From assembly GCA_005406025.1 (NCBI GenBank), contig BGZK01000001.1, positions 1,798,001 to 1,862,000 of the forward strand: a stretch of DNA of 64,000 bases, given 5' to 3'. Made by a program: the position numbers and the translations under genes. Below, piece after piece: positions 11,359 through 25,262 of this stretch. Positions within the stretch are counted from its first letter, which is position 1; the number at the start of each line of letters is the position of its first letter. Under the pieces are notes generated by a model that was not told the DNA's origin, searched no databases, and saw nothing but the letters and a program-made list of their open reading frames with translations. Source of the stretch: Eumeta japonica (Eukaryota; Arthropoda; Insecta; Lepidoptera; Psychidae).

Positions 11359-12199
11359 CTACGGAACAAATAGCAAGTGTTTTAGAGCATGCCGGGTTAG
11401 CAAGCGCGCGGGTTAAACGCACACTGAGTGTACCGTCAGCAAAAAAACACCTGCATCCCGAAAACTAGTAACTGATCGCATATGTATTGCAATCTTCAGT
11501 TATATATACATACATTCGCGTTCGTAAATTTTGATTTTAATACTCTATATTAGGCGTTACAATTCTGTTGATTTATAATCAATAATAATCTTGCAAAAGT
11601 TTCAAAGATTCAAAAACTTTTTCCAAAAAAAAAAAAAGGGTAAATTTAATTATAATCCATAATATACGTGTAAAAAGAGTTACGGTAATACAGTTATAAT
11701 AATTGTAAAGCAATAGTTATTACTTTTTATACAATTAAATAGGTACTTATTAATTGAGAAAATTCTAAATCTTTACTGAAAATCGCAATATTATTATAGT
11801 TATTAAGCGCTACTATTTTTAAGGACTACAAATAAATTGCATAATACTACAAATATAAAATAAAGCGTTTTTATCTTTGCTGACTGTACAATATACCCGC
11901 TTTCATCCAGTGCACTATCAAATTGAAATTGTGGTTAATAGTGCCGAAGGAACCGCAATTTCAGTTTTTTCTTTGTCTATCTGAATAGGTACATATTAGA
12001 ATTGATACATATTAAGGATTTAATATAATTATCAAAATCTTCAAAGTGCTTTGAATCGTGACAATGATTCAAATTAATTTGCTCATTAAAAATTATTTCT
12101 AATTCTTGTGAAAATAAGCACCCCATCACCACAACTATAAAACATTTGGTCTCATCCACACAACAAAACACAAACATTCCAAGTTTTATTGCAACTAAC
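11359..12199 (-). other. Msp300 intron
   Basis: AT-rich, with a run of A near 11627. Nothing else recognised. Confidence 0.5.
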
Positions 12200-12579
12200 C
12201 TCAAATTATTGATCTGTAGCTCTCTTTTCTGAGCTTGCGGCAGGAGATCTTCGTGTTTGAGCACCAGCGCTTCTACTTCTTTCAGCATCGCCTCGTCTTC
12301 TGTCGCATCGCATTCCGTCAGGAGTAGCTCCGATAGATGTTTCGCTAACTCTAGCGGTTGCGAAGGTTTCGCTCCGACTTTAGCGATGTGTTTCGCCGCG
12401 GCGGCCAGTTCGTCGCTGGTGGCGTTGTCTTTGAGAGGTTTGTTTAGCGTTTTGCTCAAGGCGTCCAGGGCGTCTTTCGCTTCACGGACGGCCGCGGCCA
12501 GCTCGCCGCGATAAGTCTCCTTGGCCGTCAAGGTGTCGACTTGCAAAGCTGCATCGGTTTCCCATTTTAACGTGTCAAC
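12200..12579 (-). CDS. Msp300: Msp300 exon, 126 codons, spectrin repeat
   Basis: The acceptor is AAATCACTCAG|GTTGAC and the donor TTTGAG|GTTAGT (phase 2). The frame runs VDTLKWETDAALQVDTL to RELQINNL. About one full spectrin repeat, with the helix A tryptophan in LKWET. Confidence 0.87.
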
Positions 12580-13193
12580 CTGAGTGATTTAGTAAATAAT
12601 ATCAATAAACCGGATTGCATGCCTTTTTACAAATATAGGACCAAAATCGCTTTTATGAATTCTACACAAAACTGGTTTATCTGTCACTAGTGAATAATTA
12701 GTTTCCTATTTTAATATAAATGGTGATTGTAGTTAATCACAATTTCCATGTTTGAATATAAATGGTATCGTAGTTTATCATTATTTTCCACAATAACTTA
12801 AATGTTTTATAAAAAATATCTTTATTTTGTTGCATTTCCATTATCTTTGTTATATCTTCTCTATGATTTAAATTTCATTATTGCTTTGAACATTCTGTGA
12901 TTGAAAAGGCTTTGACAAAAAAAAAACATTTGATTATCGTGATTAGATTTATAAAAACTTGTATTAATTATGAAGCTTTCTTTAGTGGAGGTACTTGTGA
13001 TATAGACACTCTTATAGTCAAATTTTGACAACAATATAAAAGCACATTATATTTCAAAAAAGAAATACATTCATGATTTATGTACACGATTATGCTCGAA
13101 CGTATTTGCTTATCACGTTCAAATAATAGGTAAATTTAAATAATTTCAGTGAGTGAATTTCGAAACAGTTATAAAATAAAAAGGAATTCCTAC
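12580..13193 (-). other. Msp300 intron
   Basis: AT-rich. A short motif, ATAAATGGT(G/A)TTGTAG-like, occurs twice (about 12715 and 12760). Otherwise nothing. Confidence 0.45.
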
Positions 13194-13379
13194 CTGAACA
13201 GCCGTATCAACATCGGCCGCCAGTTCGGCACGTGAAGCGTCGAGGCGCGCGCGCACGTCCGCGTATAATGCGCGATATTCCGCTACCATGTCGGCCACAG
13301 AAGGTCCATTCAGAGCTTCTGCCAATCTGTCTGCGTCTTCCACCAAAGCTAGGCACTCGCGCAGTTCTACTTCTACGCC
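13194..13379 (-). CDS. Msp300: Msp300 exon, 62 codons, spectrin repeat
   Basis: The acceptor is ATATTTTTAG|GGCGTA and the donor GTTCAG|GTAGGA, both phase 0. The frame begins GVEVELRECLALVEDADR and ends ADVDTAVQ, continuing the helical rod. Confidence 0.86.
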
Positions 13380-13799
13380 CTAAAAATATACATAAAAAAT
13401 ATAAGTAGTCGTGGCTTGACAGTCGCTATTACTACAGTGAATTTCTAACAGCATAGGACATTTGTAAGAATTAAAAAAAATATCAATTATAGAAACATTT
13501 TGAATGCATGTAGTAGATTTACTTTTTTTTTATTTAATATCCCTATCCAGCCTTTTAAAATGAAGTTTTTAAAAGGAACATTCCATGAATGATTGAGATA
13601 TGACCTAAAAAAATAGATATACCAAAGAAATTTCTGTACAAGTGTTTTGTTTTCCAAATGTAGGCCATAGTCCTCTAAATGACCACAATATATTTTCGGA
13701 AGGGTATTTCTTTAGTTATATCTTGATTACAGAAAAAAACATATAATGAAGATCTAAAATAACTATTTATAGTTGTAAAATTAACGGTGTCAAACTTAC
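13380..13799 (-). other. Msp300 intron
   Basis: AT-rich, no recognised element. Confidence 0.5.
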
Positions 13800-16344
13800 G
13801 TCGAGTTCTTTCAGAGTTGCTACTTTGTCTTGTGGAGTAGGAGACAGATGAAGTGCACGTGTCAGTCTAACGTCGGCTTCCGCCAACGCGACCACGGCGC
13901 GGCCGTGGGCTGCGACGAACTGTCGGTGCGCGTCCGCTCCGACCGCGTCGATGCGTCCACGCAGCTGTTGCCAACGACGAACGGCTCCACGCAATCTAGC
14001 AGCTTCGTCCGCACCAGAACCTCTTAGCTCCATTCCTCTTGCTGCAACCAATTTTGAATATCCATCCTCCAAGCGTTTGACTTCCCCTTCTAAAGCTTCG
14101 AGGTCTTTTATAACCGCTCTAGACACACTTTCATCTTCAGGTTCGCCGCGTTGTTTTCGTGTCTCAATTTTCGCTACTCTCTTCTCTATAGAATCCAGTT
14201 TCTTCTCTATTTTGGGTAGAAGGGCAAATGTGATTTCGACGATTTGGCGAACTTCTTTAAGCGTATTGTTATGCTGGTTGGACACTTCACACAGGTTGTT
14301 CCATTTCCTCTCAACAATGTCTACGCCAGTGCGCAGGTTACGTAGGTCAAAGTTTGCTTTCAGTATTTCAGGATCGTTGAACACTAACTCGCAGAGGTTA
14401 AGAGTTTCTCCAACTTCTCCGCTTTCACTTTCTAAGCTTTTTTGGATTTCGTCACGTTCCTTAGATTTTGCGTCAACAGCTTTAACAGTCAACTCCTCAA
14501 GAACTATTGGTGCATTTAGACGAGACTCGATGGCGTGTAACTTTAATCTTATTTCTGATAGTCTTTCTTCTAGTTGAGCTATAGTGTCCAGTAATTCATT
14601 GATTTTTACTATTCTTGCTTTACCTGTTTCCAGAAGCCTATTCCACCGTTCTTCAATGCTACGCAATTTCTTTTCTGTTTTTTGACTATATGATTTTTCG
14701 TCCTTCCGTGATTGCTCGATTAAATTATTACCTGTTTCGATAATCCATTCAAATTCGCGTTCCTTCAGTGCCGTCTCAGCTTGTACTTCAGAATTTATTT
14801 TCCTAATAAGATCTTGAGGGTCCAAACCGCCCATCTCCCCTGTTCGACTAGAAGTTTCAAGGCGAGATTCTAATGGCGTTATCCATTCATTGAACCGAGT
14901 TAGCCGTGATTCGAAAATAGAGTAGATTTCTAATCGTTCCCGCATCCTATATATTATAATTGAAAGTTGATGTTCCAAGTCTGCTCGTTGTTGACGGAGC
15001 TGCCAGACTCTTTGGTTTACTATTCTGATATCTTGTGGACTAAGGCATTCTTTCAGTTGTTCTTGAATAACACTTAATGCTTCAATCTGTGTCTCCGTTT
15101 TGTCAATATGAGTTTTTAATTTCATATATTTATCAATAGTGGCCTTAAGATTTGGTCTCGAAAGCCGTTCTTCGTCTGAGTAATTACAAATCTCATCCTG
15201 GGTCTTGGAATATAGTTTTTGGAGTTCGTTTCCACGAGATTCATATTCACCTATAAGAGCTATTATCCTGCTCAAGAATTCGCGCCACGTTTCTAAACTA
15301 GCTTGTAAATTATCCACTCGTTTGACTATTCCCGCGTATTCCATACGTACAGATGTACCATAAGATTTTTCTGTGAATTCTAAGACCTTCTTAAGATTAT
15401 TACTCAACCTTTCACACTGCTTACGCCCTTCAGGAACTTTGTCAGAAAGATTCTGTATTTTGTTCAAAACACTGTGTATAGTCTTCATGTGAACATATCG
15501 CAACTGTAATTTTTCTTTTTCGCGTTCGATGTCTTTTAGCCATTGGAGTAAATCTGTACAGATTTCTCTGTAGTCGTTCCAAGCTGCAATACGAGTACAG
15601 ACTTCGTCATGTCTTTCCACAATACGGGCGAGGGTTTCGTTATGCAAATTTGTGAGAGTGTCAAATTTGTCAGAGAATTGCTGGTCGCGTGGCTTTTTTC
15701 GCTTCGCTTTCAAGGACGAGCACAGATCTCTGAGACGCTAATAAGTTGCGATGTACTCCGCAAAGGCGACGGTGTTCTGTGAGATTTTCATAATCTGATG
15801 GTACGTTACTTGCCAAGAACGACTGCAAGTCTTGTAGGTATTCTTGCCAAAGTCGTAGAGCCGTTGCTGCATCTCCAGAACGGACTAACGCTGCAAATAA
15901 TCTGTGATAGTGGAGGAAAGTGTCTCTGAACATAGACTGCCATAGCTTTAGAATTCTAACGATGGAATGCTCATCAGAAACGTCACGATCTATTTCAGGA
16001 AGTTCTGCTTTAGCCAGTGCTATATCGCTTTCACTTTTTCCCAATGCTATTAAATTTTCTTTAAGGGCTATCAATTTGTCTTCAACTATTTCACCATCTT
16101 CGTGCAGAGGAGCAAGTTCCTGTTCCATGTCATGTAGTTTGTCTCTAGCGTGATTTGCTTTCGCTCTAGCTAATTGTCTGGCTTCACCTAGGTCAGCTAA
16201 GGTGTGAACAGCTCCGGCTACCAGTTGTAGTCTTCTAGCCAATGCATCAGCGTCAGCTTGCAGTGCTCGAGACCCTGTCTCTGCGGCGACTTGTGCCGCC
16301 AGTGATCTGAGCTCGGCAACTCTCGCTTCTTGTTCTAAACATGC
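13800..16344 (-). CDS. Msp300: Msp300 exon, about 848 codons of spectrin repeats
   Basis: The acceptor is ATTTCTCAG|GCATGT (ACLEQEARVAELRSL) and the donor CTCGAC|GTAAGT, both phase 0. It encodes seven to eight spectrin repeats. The length, 2,545 bases, is one more than a multiple of three, and the frame breaks at a run of six A (plus T 15694-15699). With five A the protein reads EAKKPRDQQFSDKFDTL without interruption and the length becomes 848 codons. Confidence 0.88.
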
Positions 16345-19300
16345 CTGAGAAATCGAAAATTCTATAATTAGTGCCTTCCTAGTAAATAATTTAAAACCTG
16401 TACCTATTTTATATATATATATATATATTTGCTTCTTTATGTACATAGTTATAAAAATAGCAATTATTATTTTTGTGTTATTTGAGAGACAACCTACGAA
16501 TTTTAGTTTATGAAACCAAATCCGGTATGTGCAAGTACATATGAATCAGTTCTTGATTAGATATACCGATTGTAATTTCAGCGATGAGCCATTTTGATCT
16601 GTTATAACCGTGAGAGCGAAAATTTCAAAGACAATAACTCAGATTAACGCAAAAACTATTAGAAAACACCAATCGTTTTTATTACTTTTGTACTAGGTTA
16701 CAACATAATTTTTGATACTTATCCATGCTTGCAGTTCGCAAATGAATAACCGCTTATTGGCTTCACAATATTTATCTTCTTGATCGGTAAGTCGTCAAAG
16801 AATCGCAGAAAGATATTAAATACTAGAATATTCCATGGCTTTTTATCGATAAAATGTAGAAGTCGTTTCTACAATCGCCAACGGACCTTGAACCGATATT
16901 AAAAAGTCCAAATCACTGATTTGATGGTACGACGTTGTCTATTCTAGCTCATTTACTTCAATTCAATCTATGGGCGGCGTCTCGTACAGCGGAACTTAAA
17001 AATGGAACCAACGTTTTCTAGTCGAATAATGTGGACGACGAACAAAACTAGTTTGAGATTTTCTAAGGCACGTGCTGAATATAAATTTTATTATAAACAG
17101 TCAATAGAATTAATATAATATTACGTTTCTAGTGTTACGAAATATCTTTATGAGGTTAATAAAATACAGGTCTGTCTAAATTTTGTCACCTTTAGGTCCA
17201 TTTAAAGCGCATAAATTTTACGTAAATTTTCATTTTTATACGTATAGTTTAAATACTATTTTAATATCGTGTATATAAAATGTTTAATCGTTTTTATTAA
17301 TTTGAACATTTTATATACATGATTGTGTTGATATAGTATAGGTATATACATCCTTATAATTATTTACTTACTGTTATTGTTTTACTAATTTATCCGTATT
17401 TAATATGACCTTTTATATTCATTTTTACATAAAGCATAGTTAAAGAAATTAATCGTTTAGAAAAACTTTTTATACCTAGGTGTATCGAAATAATGTAGAT
17501 TATTGTTATGATTTTTCGTTGTTAAATAGTATGATTATATAAAGTATTTGTCAACAGTTCCATGGGCGAAAACTCGGATCAATTTTTATTAAAATTCTTG
17601 GAATCCGTTGAGACGGCTTATTTTCACTGACCTCATTTTGATCTGTAAAGAAAACGATTCAACGATATTTTTAATATTTCGAAAGATTTTTATGATTTAC
17701 TTCGTGTACAAATAACTCTTGTAAAAATTAGAATTTAATCCGCCGAGCGTTTAAAAGAATATACATTTTTTTTTTAAATGGGTATGAAGCATTTAATTAT
17801 TTCTCTTAGAAATCGAAGACTTCTTTTCCTCATTTCAAAATTTTACACGATTTCACGAAACGCTAACACCGTCACATACTACCGGCCGTAAAGAGTCAAG
17901 TCGCGGTTTTAAAATAAACCAACACGCAAACCCGTTAGGTAGGCCCGGAGTCGGCGCTGATGTCATTGTTTACTCGGTACGGGCATATAAAATGTCTTCA
18001 TTTCGAAATCGGGCCGGCCGTCGGATGCCCGTCGAAATGTTTAAAAACGACGTTCCTGCGGTGTGTGGACGGGTTTAGTAGAAAAAAAATGAGTCGATTT
18101 ACACACATTAATATAAATGTCAAGATATGTTCCTGAATAGATCTCCGCTATAGCGACAGCACAACGAAACAGTGACAGGTGTCAAATTGTAAACGACGGC
18201 CGCGGCTAACTCAGGCGCAAGGTCTAGGCGGCGTCGGTGCTAATCCAAAGTGATGAATCGGAGCCATGTTAGCATTTTGGGCAGATCTGGCAGTGTTTTG
18301 AATCAGTCTCGGCATGCGCGAAGAGTTAATTTGGAATATTTTAAAATTCGAGAGGAAGGTGTACCACACCAAATATAAGACCTAAACAATTTCTTGACGT
18401 ATACCTCTACCTCTTTATGTATTTTTCTCGATGTAGAAATGATCAAGATTTTCTTGTCGATGCATTTAAATATTATGCAGTATGCAATTAATTTTCTTAT
18501 ATATCTTTTGTGCTTTTTCGCTTTTTCTCATCGTTAACGTACAAACGGGCGATAAATCGATTTTGTTCTGTAATTATCGCGTACTGATCCACATTACTGA
18601 TTAATTGAAAATAAGTATCAACAGTGTTGCATTGTATACTTTTGAAAAAAATGTACTTTGATAAAATATTTCCATTGCGTTTCAACATATATAGTTCTTA
18701 GTTTGTATTATCTAATAAATATGTATGGGGACGAAAATATATTTTTAAATGTCATTTCATATAACATTGCAATACAGACTACGAATTAGTATATCAGTCT
18801 CCAAAACTAATCAATAGGATCAATTGTTTCAAACGATTAATCGTACAAAAAATGCTTATTTTATTACTTAATACCATTATTTAAAAAACCGTTTAAAGCT
18901 ATGAAATTGATTTGATTTGAAAGAAAATAAATATAGCATAAGGCTATCCGACCGGAAGAAATCACTAAAAGATATTAAATTGATAAAATGCAAATAATGC
19001 TCACATTCAAGGAACATTCAACAGTTTATTTTATACTTCATTTTAACAATGATAATTTGCTTATGAATTAATATGTTAAAGTTTCTGAATATTTATTACA
19101 TATAAGATAATAATTTATTTGTCAAAAAATATCAAATGTCCAAATTACACAGAGGACAATAAATTCAAATTACAATAAATCAAATTTCTTTCGATAATTA
19201 TACACAATAAAAAAACGAAATGCTTTCATGACAATAAAAACTTCAATTGCTACTTTATGTCATAAACTTTAGCGTGAAATTTAACCTTTAACCTTCAGTT

Positions 19301-22300
19301 AATAAAATACATCTAGAAAATTAGACAGTAATCTTCTGAATCCTATTATTTTAACATAATTGCTGGTAACATTTCGACGTTTCATTGCCTATCTACGAAC
19401 GAACTCGCGGCTGTCGAATTAAACTAAACAAGAATTATGACAACAAAACAAAACCAGTCTTCGTATAAGACAACCGTCGAAAACTTGATTTTCGTGTGTT
19501 AAATGCGCCCGTATCGCGGTTTGAAGCGCTACCGTAGCTAATTTCATTCGTATTGATTCAGAGGGTTCCGTGTGAGGTCTGCCGTGGAATCGGCGAAACG
19601 CTGTGGTTCAGAACCATCCGTATATCTACCCGCAATTAAAGACATTTTGGCAGCGTTGCATGGAGAGCCACAGGTTTTGTAATCTCTTAGACGACTCATT
19701 TATTTACTATTTTACGCACGCCCTAATTAACAAGTAAACATTTTTAAGTTTTATTTGTTATGAGTCGCCGTTACCCAATTAATAGTGTGTTTATATTCAA
19801 ATCGGCTAATAGATTACGTTATTATTATCGCATTATTTTATTAACAACGAGCAATAATTGCTACAGCATTACCGGCTTATCGAGTTAATGATGAAAATAT
19901 TCCAACGATTCGTATTTTGACATTGTTTATTAAAATCAAAATGCTAGGAATATCGCTTTATTTGAAAAAAAAGACAATACAATAAAACTTAGGAGGGTTT
20001 TATTGAATTGTCTTTTAACCTATTAGTTTTCAAAGTTTTTAAAACAACTATTAGTACAATAGCGAACACATTCACTTTTGTTTCGTGGGCATGAATAATT
20101 TTCAAAATCATTGTAGGTACACTTTTTAACCTAGGCAATAGCCGCTAAGTGTAAATTAGAAGGGTATAATATTAACATTTTCTTTGATTAAAATCGAAAT
20201 GATCAACGAAAAGTTAAATTGATAACCAATAGTGTAATTTTGGAACTTTTGCAAACACTTTCTATACTTAGTATATATATAACTTGTTTCTATTATTTAG
20301 TAAACAGTACCATGCAGTTTCCATAAACTAAAGTAACATGTACTAGGTTAGACATAGGAGAAATAAAAAAAGAAATTAATTAAACTTAAAAATAACAACA
20401 TAAATGAATTATAAACGTAGCCATATATCGCGCCGGTTCTAGTAGAACTTTAAGCTGGGTAGAGAGTCACCTCGGAACTCCGACCTTGAAAACTCTGCAA
20501 CTTGCTAATTGCCTAGATATCTTCTTTATGTTATGTTAGTTTGGGGGTCGTCTCAAGTGGTAAATGAATATTAAGGGATATAGTTACTATATACCTAGTT
20601 CTGTTAATGAGTTATTTATTAATAACATTCTTCCGACAATACTGTCGAATTTCAGATGCAATAAAAATTCATTGAAAATAAATTGAATTTCACATGGATC
20701 TAAAGTGGGAAAAATTACTAAAAGTTAAACGCTCCAAACGGTTTTTCAGGATATGTAATTTAAATATAATATATGCATAAACATATAACTTTTTTATTTA
20801 CATTATATCAAACAAAAGTATAAAATATATAACAATCTACGAATACAAGTCAATATCAAAAGTGAATATGCATTTATTTTTATAGATTTTAAGAATAAAA
20901 ATGTATTTGTTTAAAGATTTATATAAAATAATATTAACCTTTTAGTACCGTACCTACGCAACTTAAGGATTTATATTATTTTTTGATATATTCCTAAATG
21001 CTAATATACATTTGTAATTGTATACCTACTGGCCCTATAAACAATACAACATAAAAATATGTAGTTACATACATTGTAATTAGTGTGGATGCCAAATGTA
21101 ATTTATTTTATGTAAGATAATCGTTCAATAGTGAGTTTTTGATAGCAATTATTCAAGTTTGAAATCAGATCATGGGTAATTTATTAAAGTTTGAAATGTA
21201 TAAGAAGAATCAAAAAATGGACAATACCCTATTTGACATTCATTCTACCGCCTCATAACGTGTAATAATACTACACTTTGATAAAGTAGAACGTTTATTA
21301 AAGCAATAATTTTTTGTCCCCTATAGTTTACAAGTTTCAAAATGAATGGTTACACTTGAAACTTTGTGTCGGGTTTTTTGTGTCGACAGTTTACGAAACT
21401 GGCGGGATAAACGTCCAACACCTAACTACGTATCACTACATGTCGATAACGAATTTTAAAACAAATTCATCGTTTCAGATATCGTTGAGATATTTTGCCT
21501 TGAAGTAACAACAACATTTTCAATATATTTCTTGAGAGCTATATCTAATATACTGTTCGATGGAATACGTTTACATATTTTTTTCGAGTCCACGTTGAAC
21601 TTTACGAGAGGAGTCTAGTAAACGTCTTATGTACAAATGTTTATAGGTGTATTGCTACTTCCACATAAATCATAATGTTGGATAGTAAGTGAGAAGTGTA
21701 TAGAAATCAGGGATTAGGGCAGTCGCGACTTGCAGACGGGAAGGCATGTATACAAACAAACGGACATGTTGACAATGTGAAGTTGTTAGTTTACTAGTTG
21801 ATTACGGAATTTCAACAAATGTACTAAGTTACAAGCATTTTTTTTTAATAACACGTTGTAGTAGTCCCAAACGAGTTCGCTCTGTTATAAGTAACCGAGC
21901 TACAAATCCAGACAGTGAACAAGACGGACAAGGAGACAAGCTACATAAGTAGATGTACCCACCGGCTCGCCTGCACCGACCGACATCGAATCCAAAACCT
22001 CTCGTCTTTAGAGTGAGCGTCTCATCCGCTACGATACGGTGTTTCGTACGAGCAATTGTAACAAACGTCTTCGTGACGTGTCTCTAAGCTACATAACTGG
22101 ACAATCGAAAAAAGGAACTTTGTACTTTGTAGACTTTCATGTTACCTACTAATATAAGTATTTTAGGAAGGATTGGACAACAGCGATTACCTACATTTTT
22201 CTATTTTTATTTCATACAAATACAAAATTATCGATCAAAAGTCTGATAAAAAAGTACAAGTCGTGCAACAAAATGTACTAATATTGTGACACGAACGTTG

Positions 22301-24959
22301 CTACTTAAATATATAAAAATACTGAATATTGAATGTCGATGTAACATTGCATTCGTTTATATACGGTTCTCTCCGGCTCACCTCTTGAAGTGACATCACA
22401 ATCCGTCAAATCACAGCTCCGAGTTGACAGTTGGCATTGACACATTTTCTTATCAGCGCCAACGTGAGAAAAACATTTTCGTTATCAATGGACGGACCGC
22501 CATAAGGTTCATCAATGCGAACGTCCCGGTCGAGGGTACTAATTAACAGGACGCACAACACGTAAACAACTTTGGCCGTCTGCCGTTTGAACCTTTGCAC
22601 GTACGTCGGTTAAAAAAACACTCGTCAAGTATTCAAATCAAAAGAGGTCGCTAACCCGGATTATTTAACGAAGAATACATACGAACAAGTCATGAACGTA
22701 AAAGCATATCCAGACGGTGAATGTATTAATGAAATTGTACCGCCGATTTGGCAAACACAATATCGGTTATGCACACGCCTGAAACACTCCTAGACCTTGG
22801 CTGGATGGCGCGCTATTTCCTCATAATCACGGAAGAAATCGCTCCGAAATGACTGACCGGCGCGGGTAGCCATAAGAACAGATTTATTTAACGGACTGTA
22901 TTTTTTTTAATAACCTCCTATATCGACAGAGCGACACAGTTCGTAAAGTTTGTTTTCGATTTTATTTTCGCGATATTATTTCCGGTCGATGCTATGCGTC
23001 GACCGCCCTCGCGAACGGCCGGATAGCGACTGACTGTACGCGCGGAATCTTATCATTAGTGCGCTATCATACTACGAATTCGAATCGTTGTTCCGGTTTA
23101 AACGTCCGATACTCGGACTCGTGATGTCGTATTACGGTATTGTTAAAAGTTTTTTTTTTATTCATTGATAAATGAGTAGCGTCGTTGTTGATAACACAAA
23201 ATTGAGTTTTGTAATAAATTGATATTCAACTTTAAAGTATGGATTTGGAAGTGATGTAAAGTTAAATTGTTTATTACAAGTGCATCGCTTTATCAAACAA
23301 TTGTTGAAAAAGAATTAGGTAAAAATGCTAATTTAATCTTTGCATTTATAAGCTGTTTCGTTTCGCGAGTCCACGGTACTCGCAGACAGACAGCCGTGGC
23401 AAAGAGCAACTGATTAGCATGATGTATTTTTAGAGTCGCATCACTATCTTGTTCATGTTGCAGCAATACATTAAATATATTAACACACACTCACATATTT
23501 ATTTACTTACGTACACAAACACGAACACTAAACACATTACTTAATTTATATTGTATATTTGGTAAACTGTAAACGGGCCCATAGATACAGATGATATTCT
23601 TCACTTATTTCGTATCTAATATAACGCTTTTTGTTTCTAAAGAATCGATAAGACTATTTAGAATATCGTGTAAGTACGACTATCTTTTCTTTTGTAAATA
23701 TAATTGTGATAAAAATTCAAATAAAAAAATTATTAGTTCATTAAACTGAAATGCGTAGGATTTTGATGCTAATTTATGATATTTATGACATTTTTTAATA
23801 GATAATTCGTTTGTTAATGGCCTGATTCAATATCAATACTAATTTGATGACTTATCATAACATTAAATTCTGCATTTTTTTTAATGATTGAATACGTAAT
23901 ACAATATATTTAAAAGTTAAACAATTGAGATTTACGATCCTATTACTGATTTGGTGAGAAAATTCTATCGGGATTTACCAAAACTAAAAATTACGTATGC
24001 CATAATTGACACACAAAATCTTTTTAAATTCGGGACAGTCACAATATCGCGGTGGTGAGTCCGAGAATTTAATTATTTACATCGACAATAACACTAAATA
24101 CGTGTGGACGCGCAAGGCAGCTATAGCAATGCCACATCCTACTTTTGAACGTGCAGGAATAATTTAGTTGAATCGTACATTCGCGTAACACTAGGAAACC
24201 CATGCTCAACGCGTCAAAAGCACAAGCGATGACGTCGCAACAAAATAATATTTGTGACTTAAGTGATATTAAACCACTAGATTCGTGTCTCGGGGAACAC
24301 GTTCTACCGCCGATCCCGTATACTGCTATCGCGAGGGCAATAGTGATCTCCAAACGTGATGGACGAACGTGAGAAAATTAAGGTCCGGTCCTTGTTCGTT
24401 TAAGGTCCTTAAATATTAAATTTAATGTTTGTGGAAGGATGTGGCCGAGCAGCGGGGCGATTAAAACCTTGATACATTAAATTTTCATGTACGGAGGAGT
24501 GTTTTTCGTGCATATTTTGCAATTTTTATCATTAAAATATGTTAAAAATAAGACGCGATAAAGGATTAACGACACTACAAGCAACTGGTTCATTTTCTCC
24601 AATATATGAAAAAAAAAACATTTTTAATAAAAAATACTTATATTAAAAACAAGATTATATTTCTTTGTCATATGCACGGTGCGTAAGTCTTGATTCGCAA
24701 GGAGAATCGAATTTTATTAAGGCAGCATTTATTGAGTATTATAGCCATCCGCGCGCGGAAACATAAGAAATGGCGGGCACTTACTTATCTCTCATTATAC
24801 ACACATGCGTTATTTCGTATCACATTACACGTAATCAGAACGTGGATGCTATTAGACTAACAAGTTACGAGTTCACGAGTTAAACTGAATCTTGAACTAC
24901 ATTCACGATAAGGTTAATTACAATAGCTTTTTTAAATGCTATTTTTGCTTGCGAGTCAT

Positions 24960-25262
24960 TAAAATAGAGAGTAGGTGGTCATCGTCACCCATGGACACTC
25001 GCAACTCCACAGCAGTCATCACTGCGTTACTGGCCTCTTAGGTACGAATCGGATATCTAATGGAGAGGATGTTGATGAAGGGGGCGTGGGACGATGGAGG
25101 GAGGAAGGGCCGCCGGAACTCTTACTCGTTTGACCTAAAGCAACAGCGGAAGTTGTTAATTCATGTCTGTATTCTGTGAGCGAGTATGTCACCGATCCGG
25201 CCTGCCCATTTTCATAGTACAGCCAACTTAATCACGGCATGGCTCTACCACTTTAAATGATT
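24960..25262. repeat. Dispersed repeat, copy 2
   Basis: Same orientation and extent as 9120-9420, starting GTAGGTGGTCATCGTCACCC and ending near GGCATGGCTCTACCA. Substitutions and small indels are spread throughout, so both copies are old. Confidence 0.7.

Noticed and set aside
22406..22600. Minus-strand ORF resembling a secreted peptide (KVVYVLCVLLISTL)
   Set aside because: The first codon is GTG, the frame has no ATG start, a stop lies just upstream, and no convincing splice acceptor is present.
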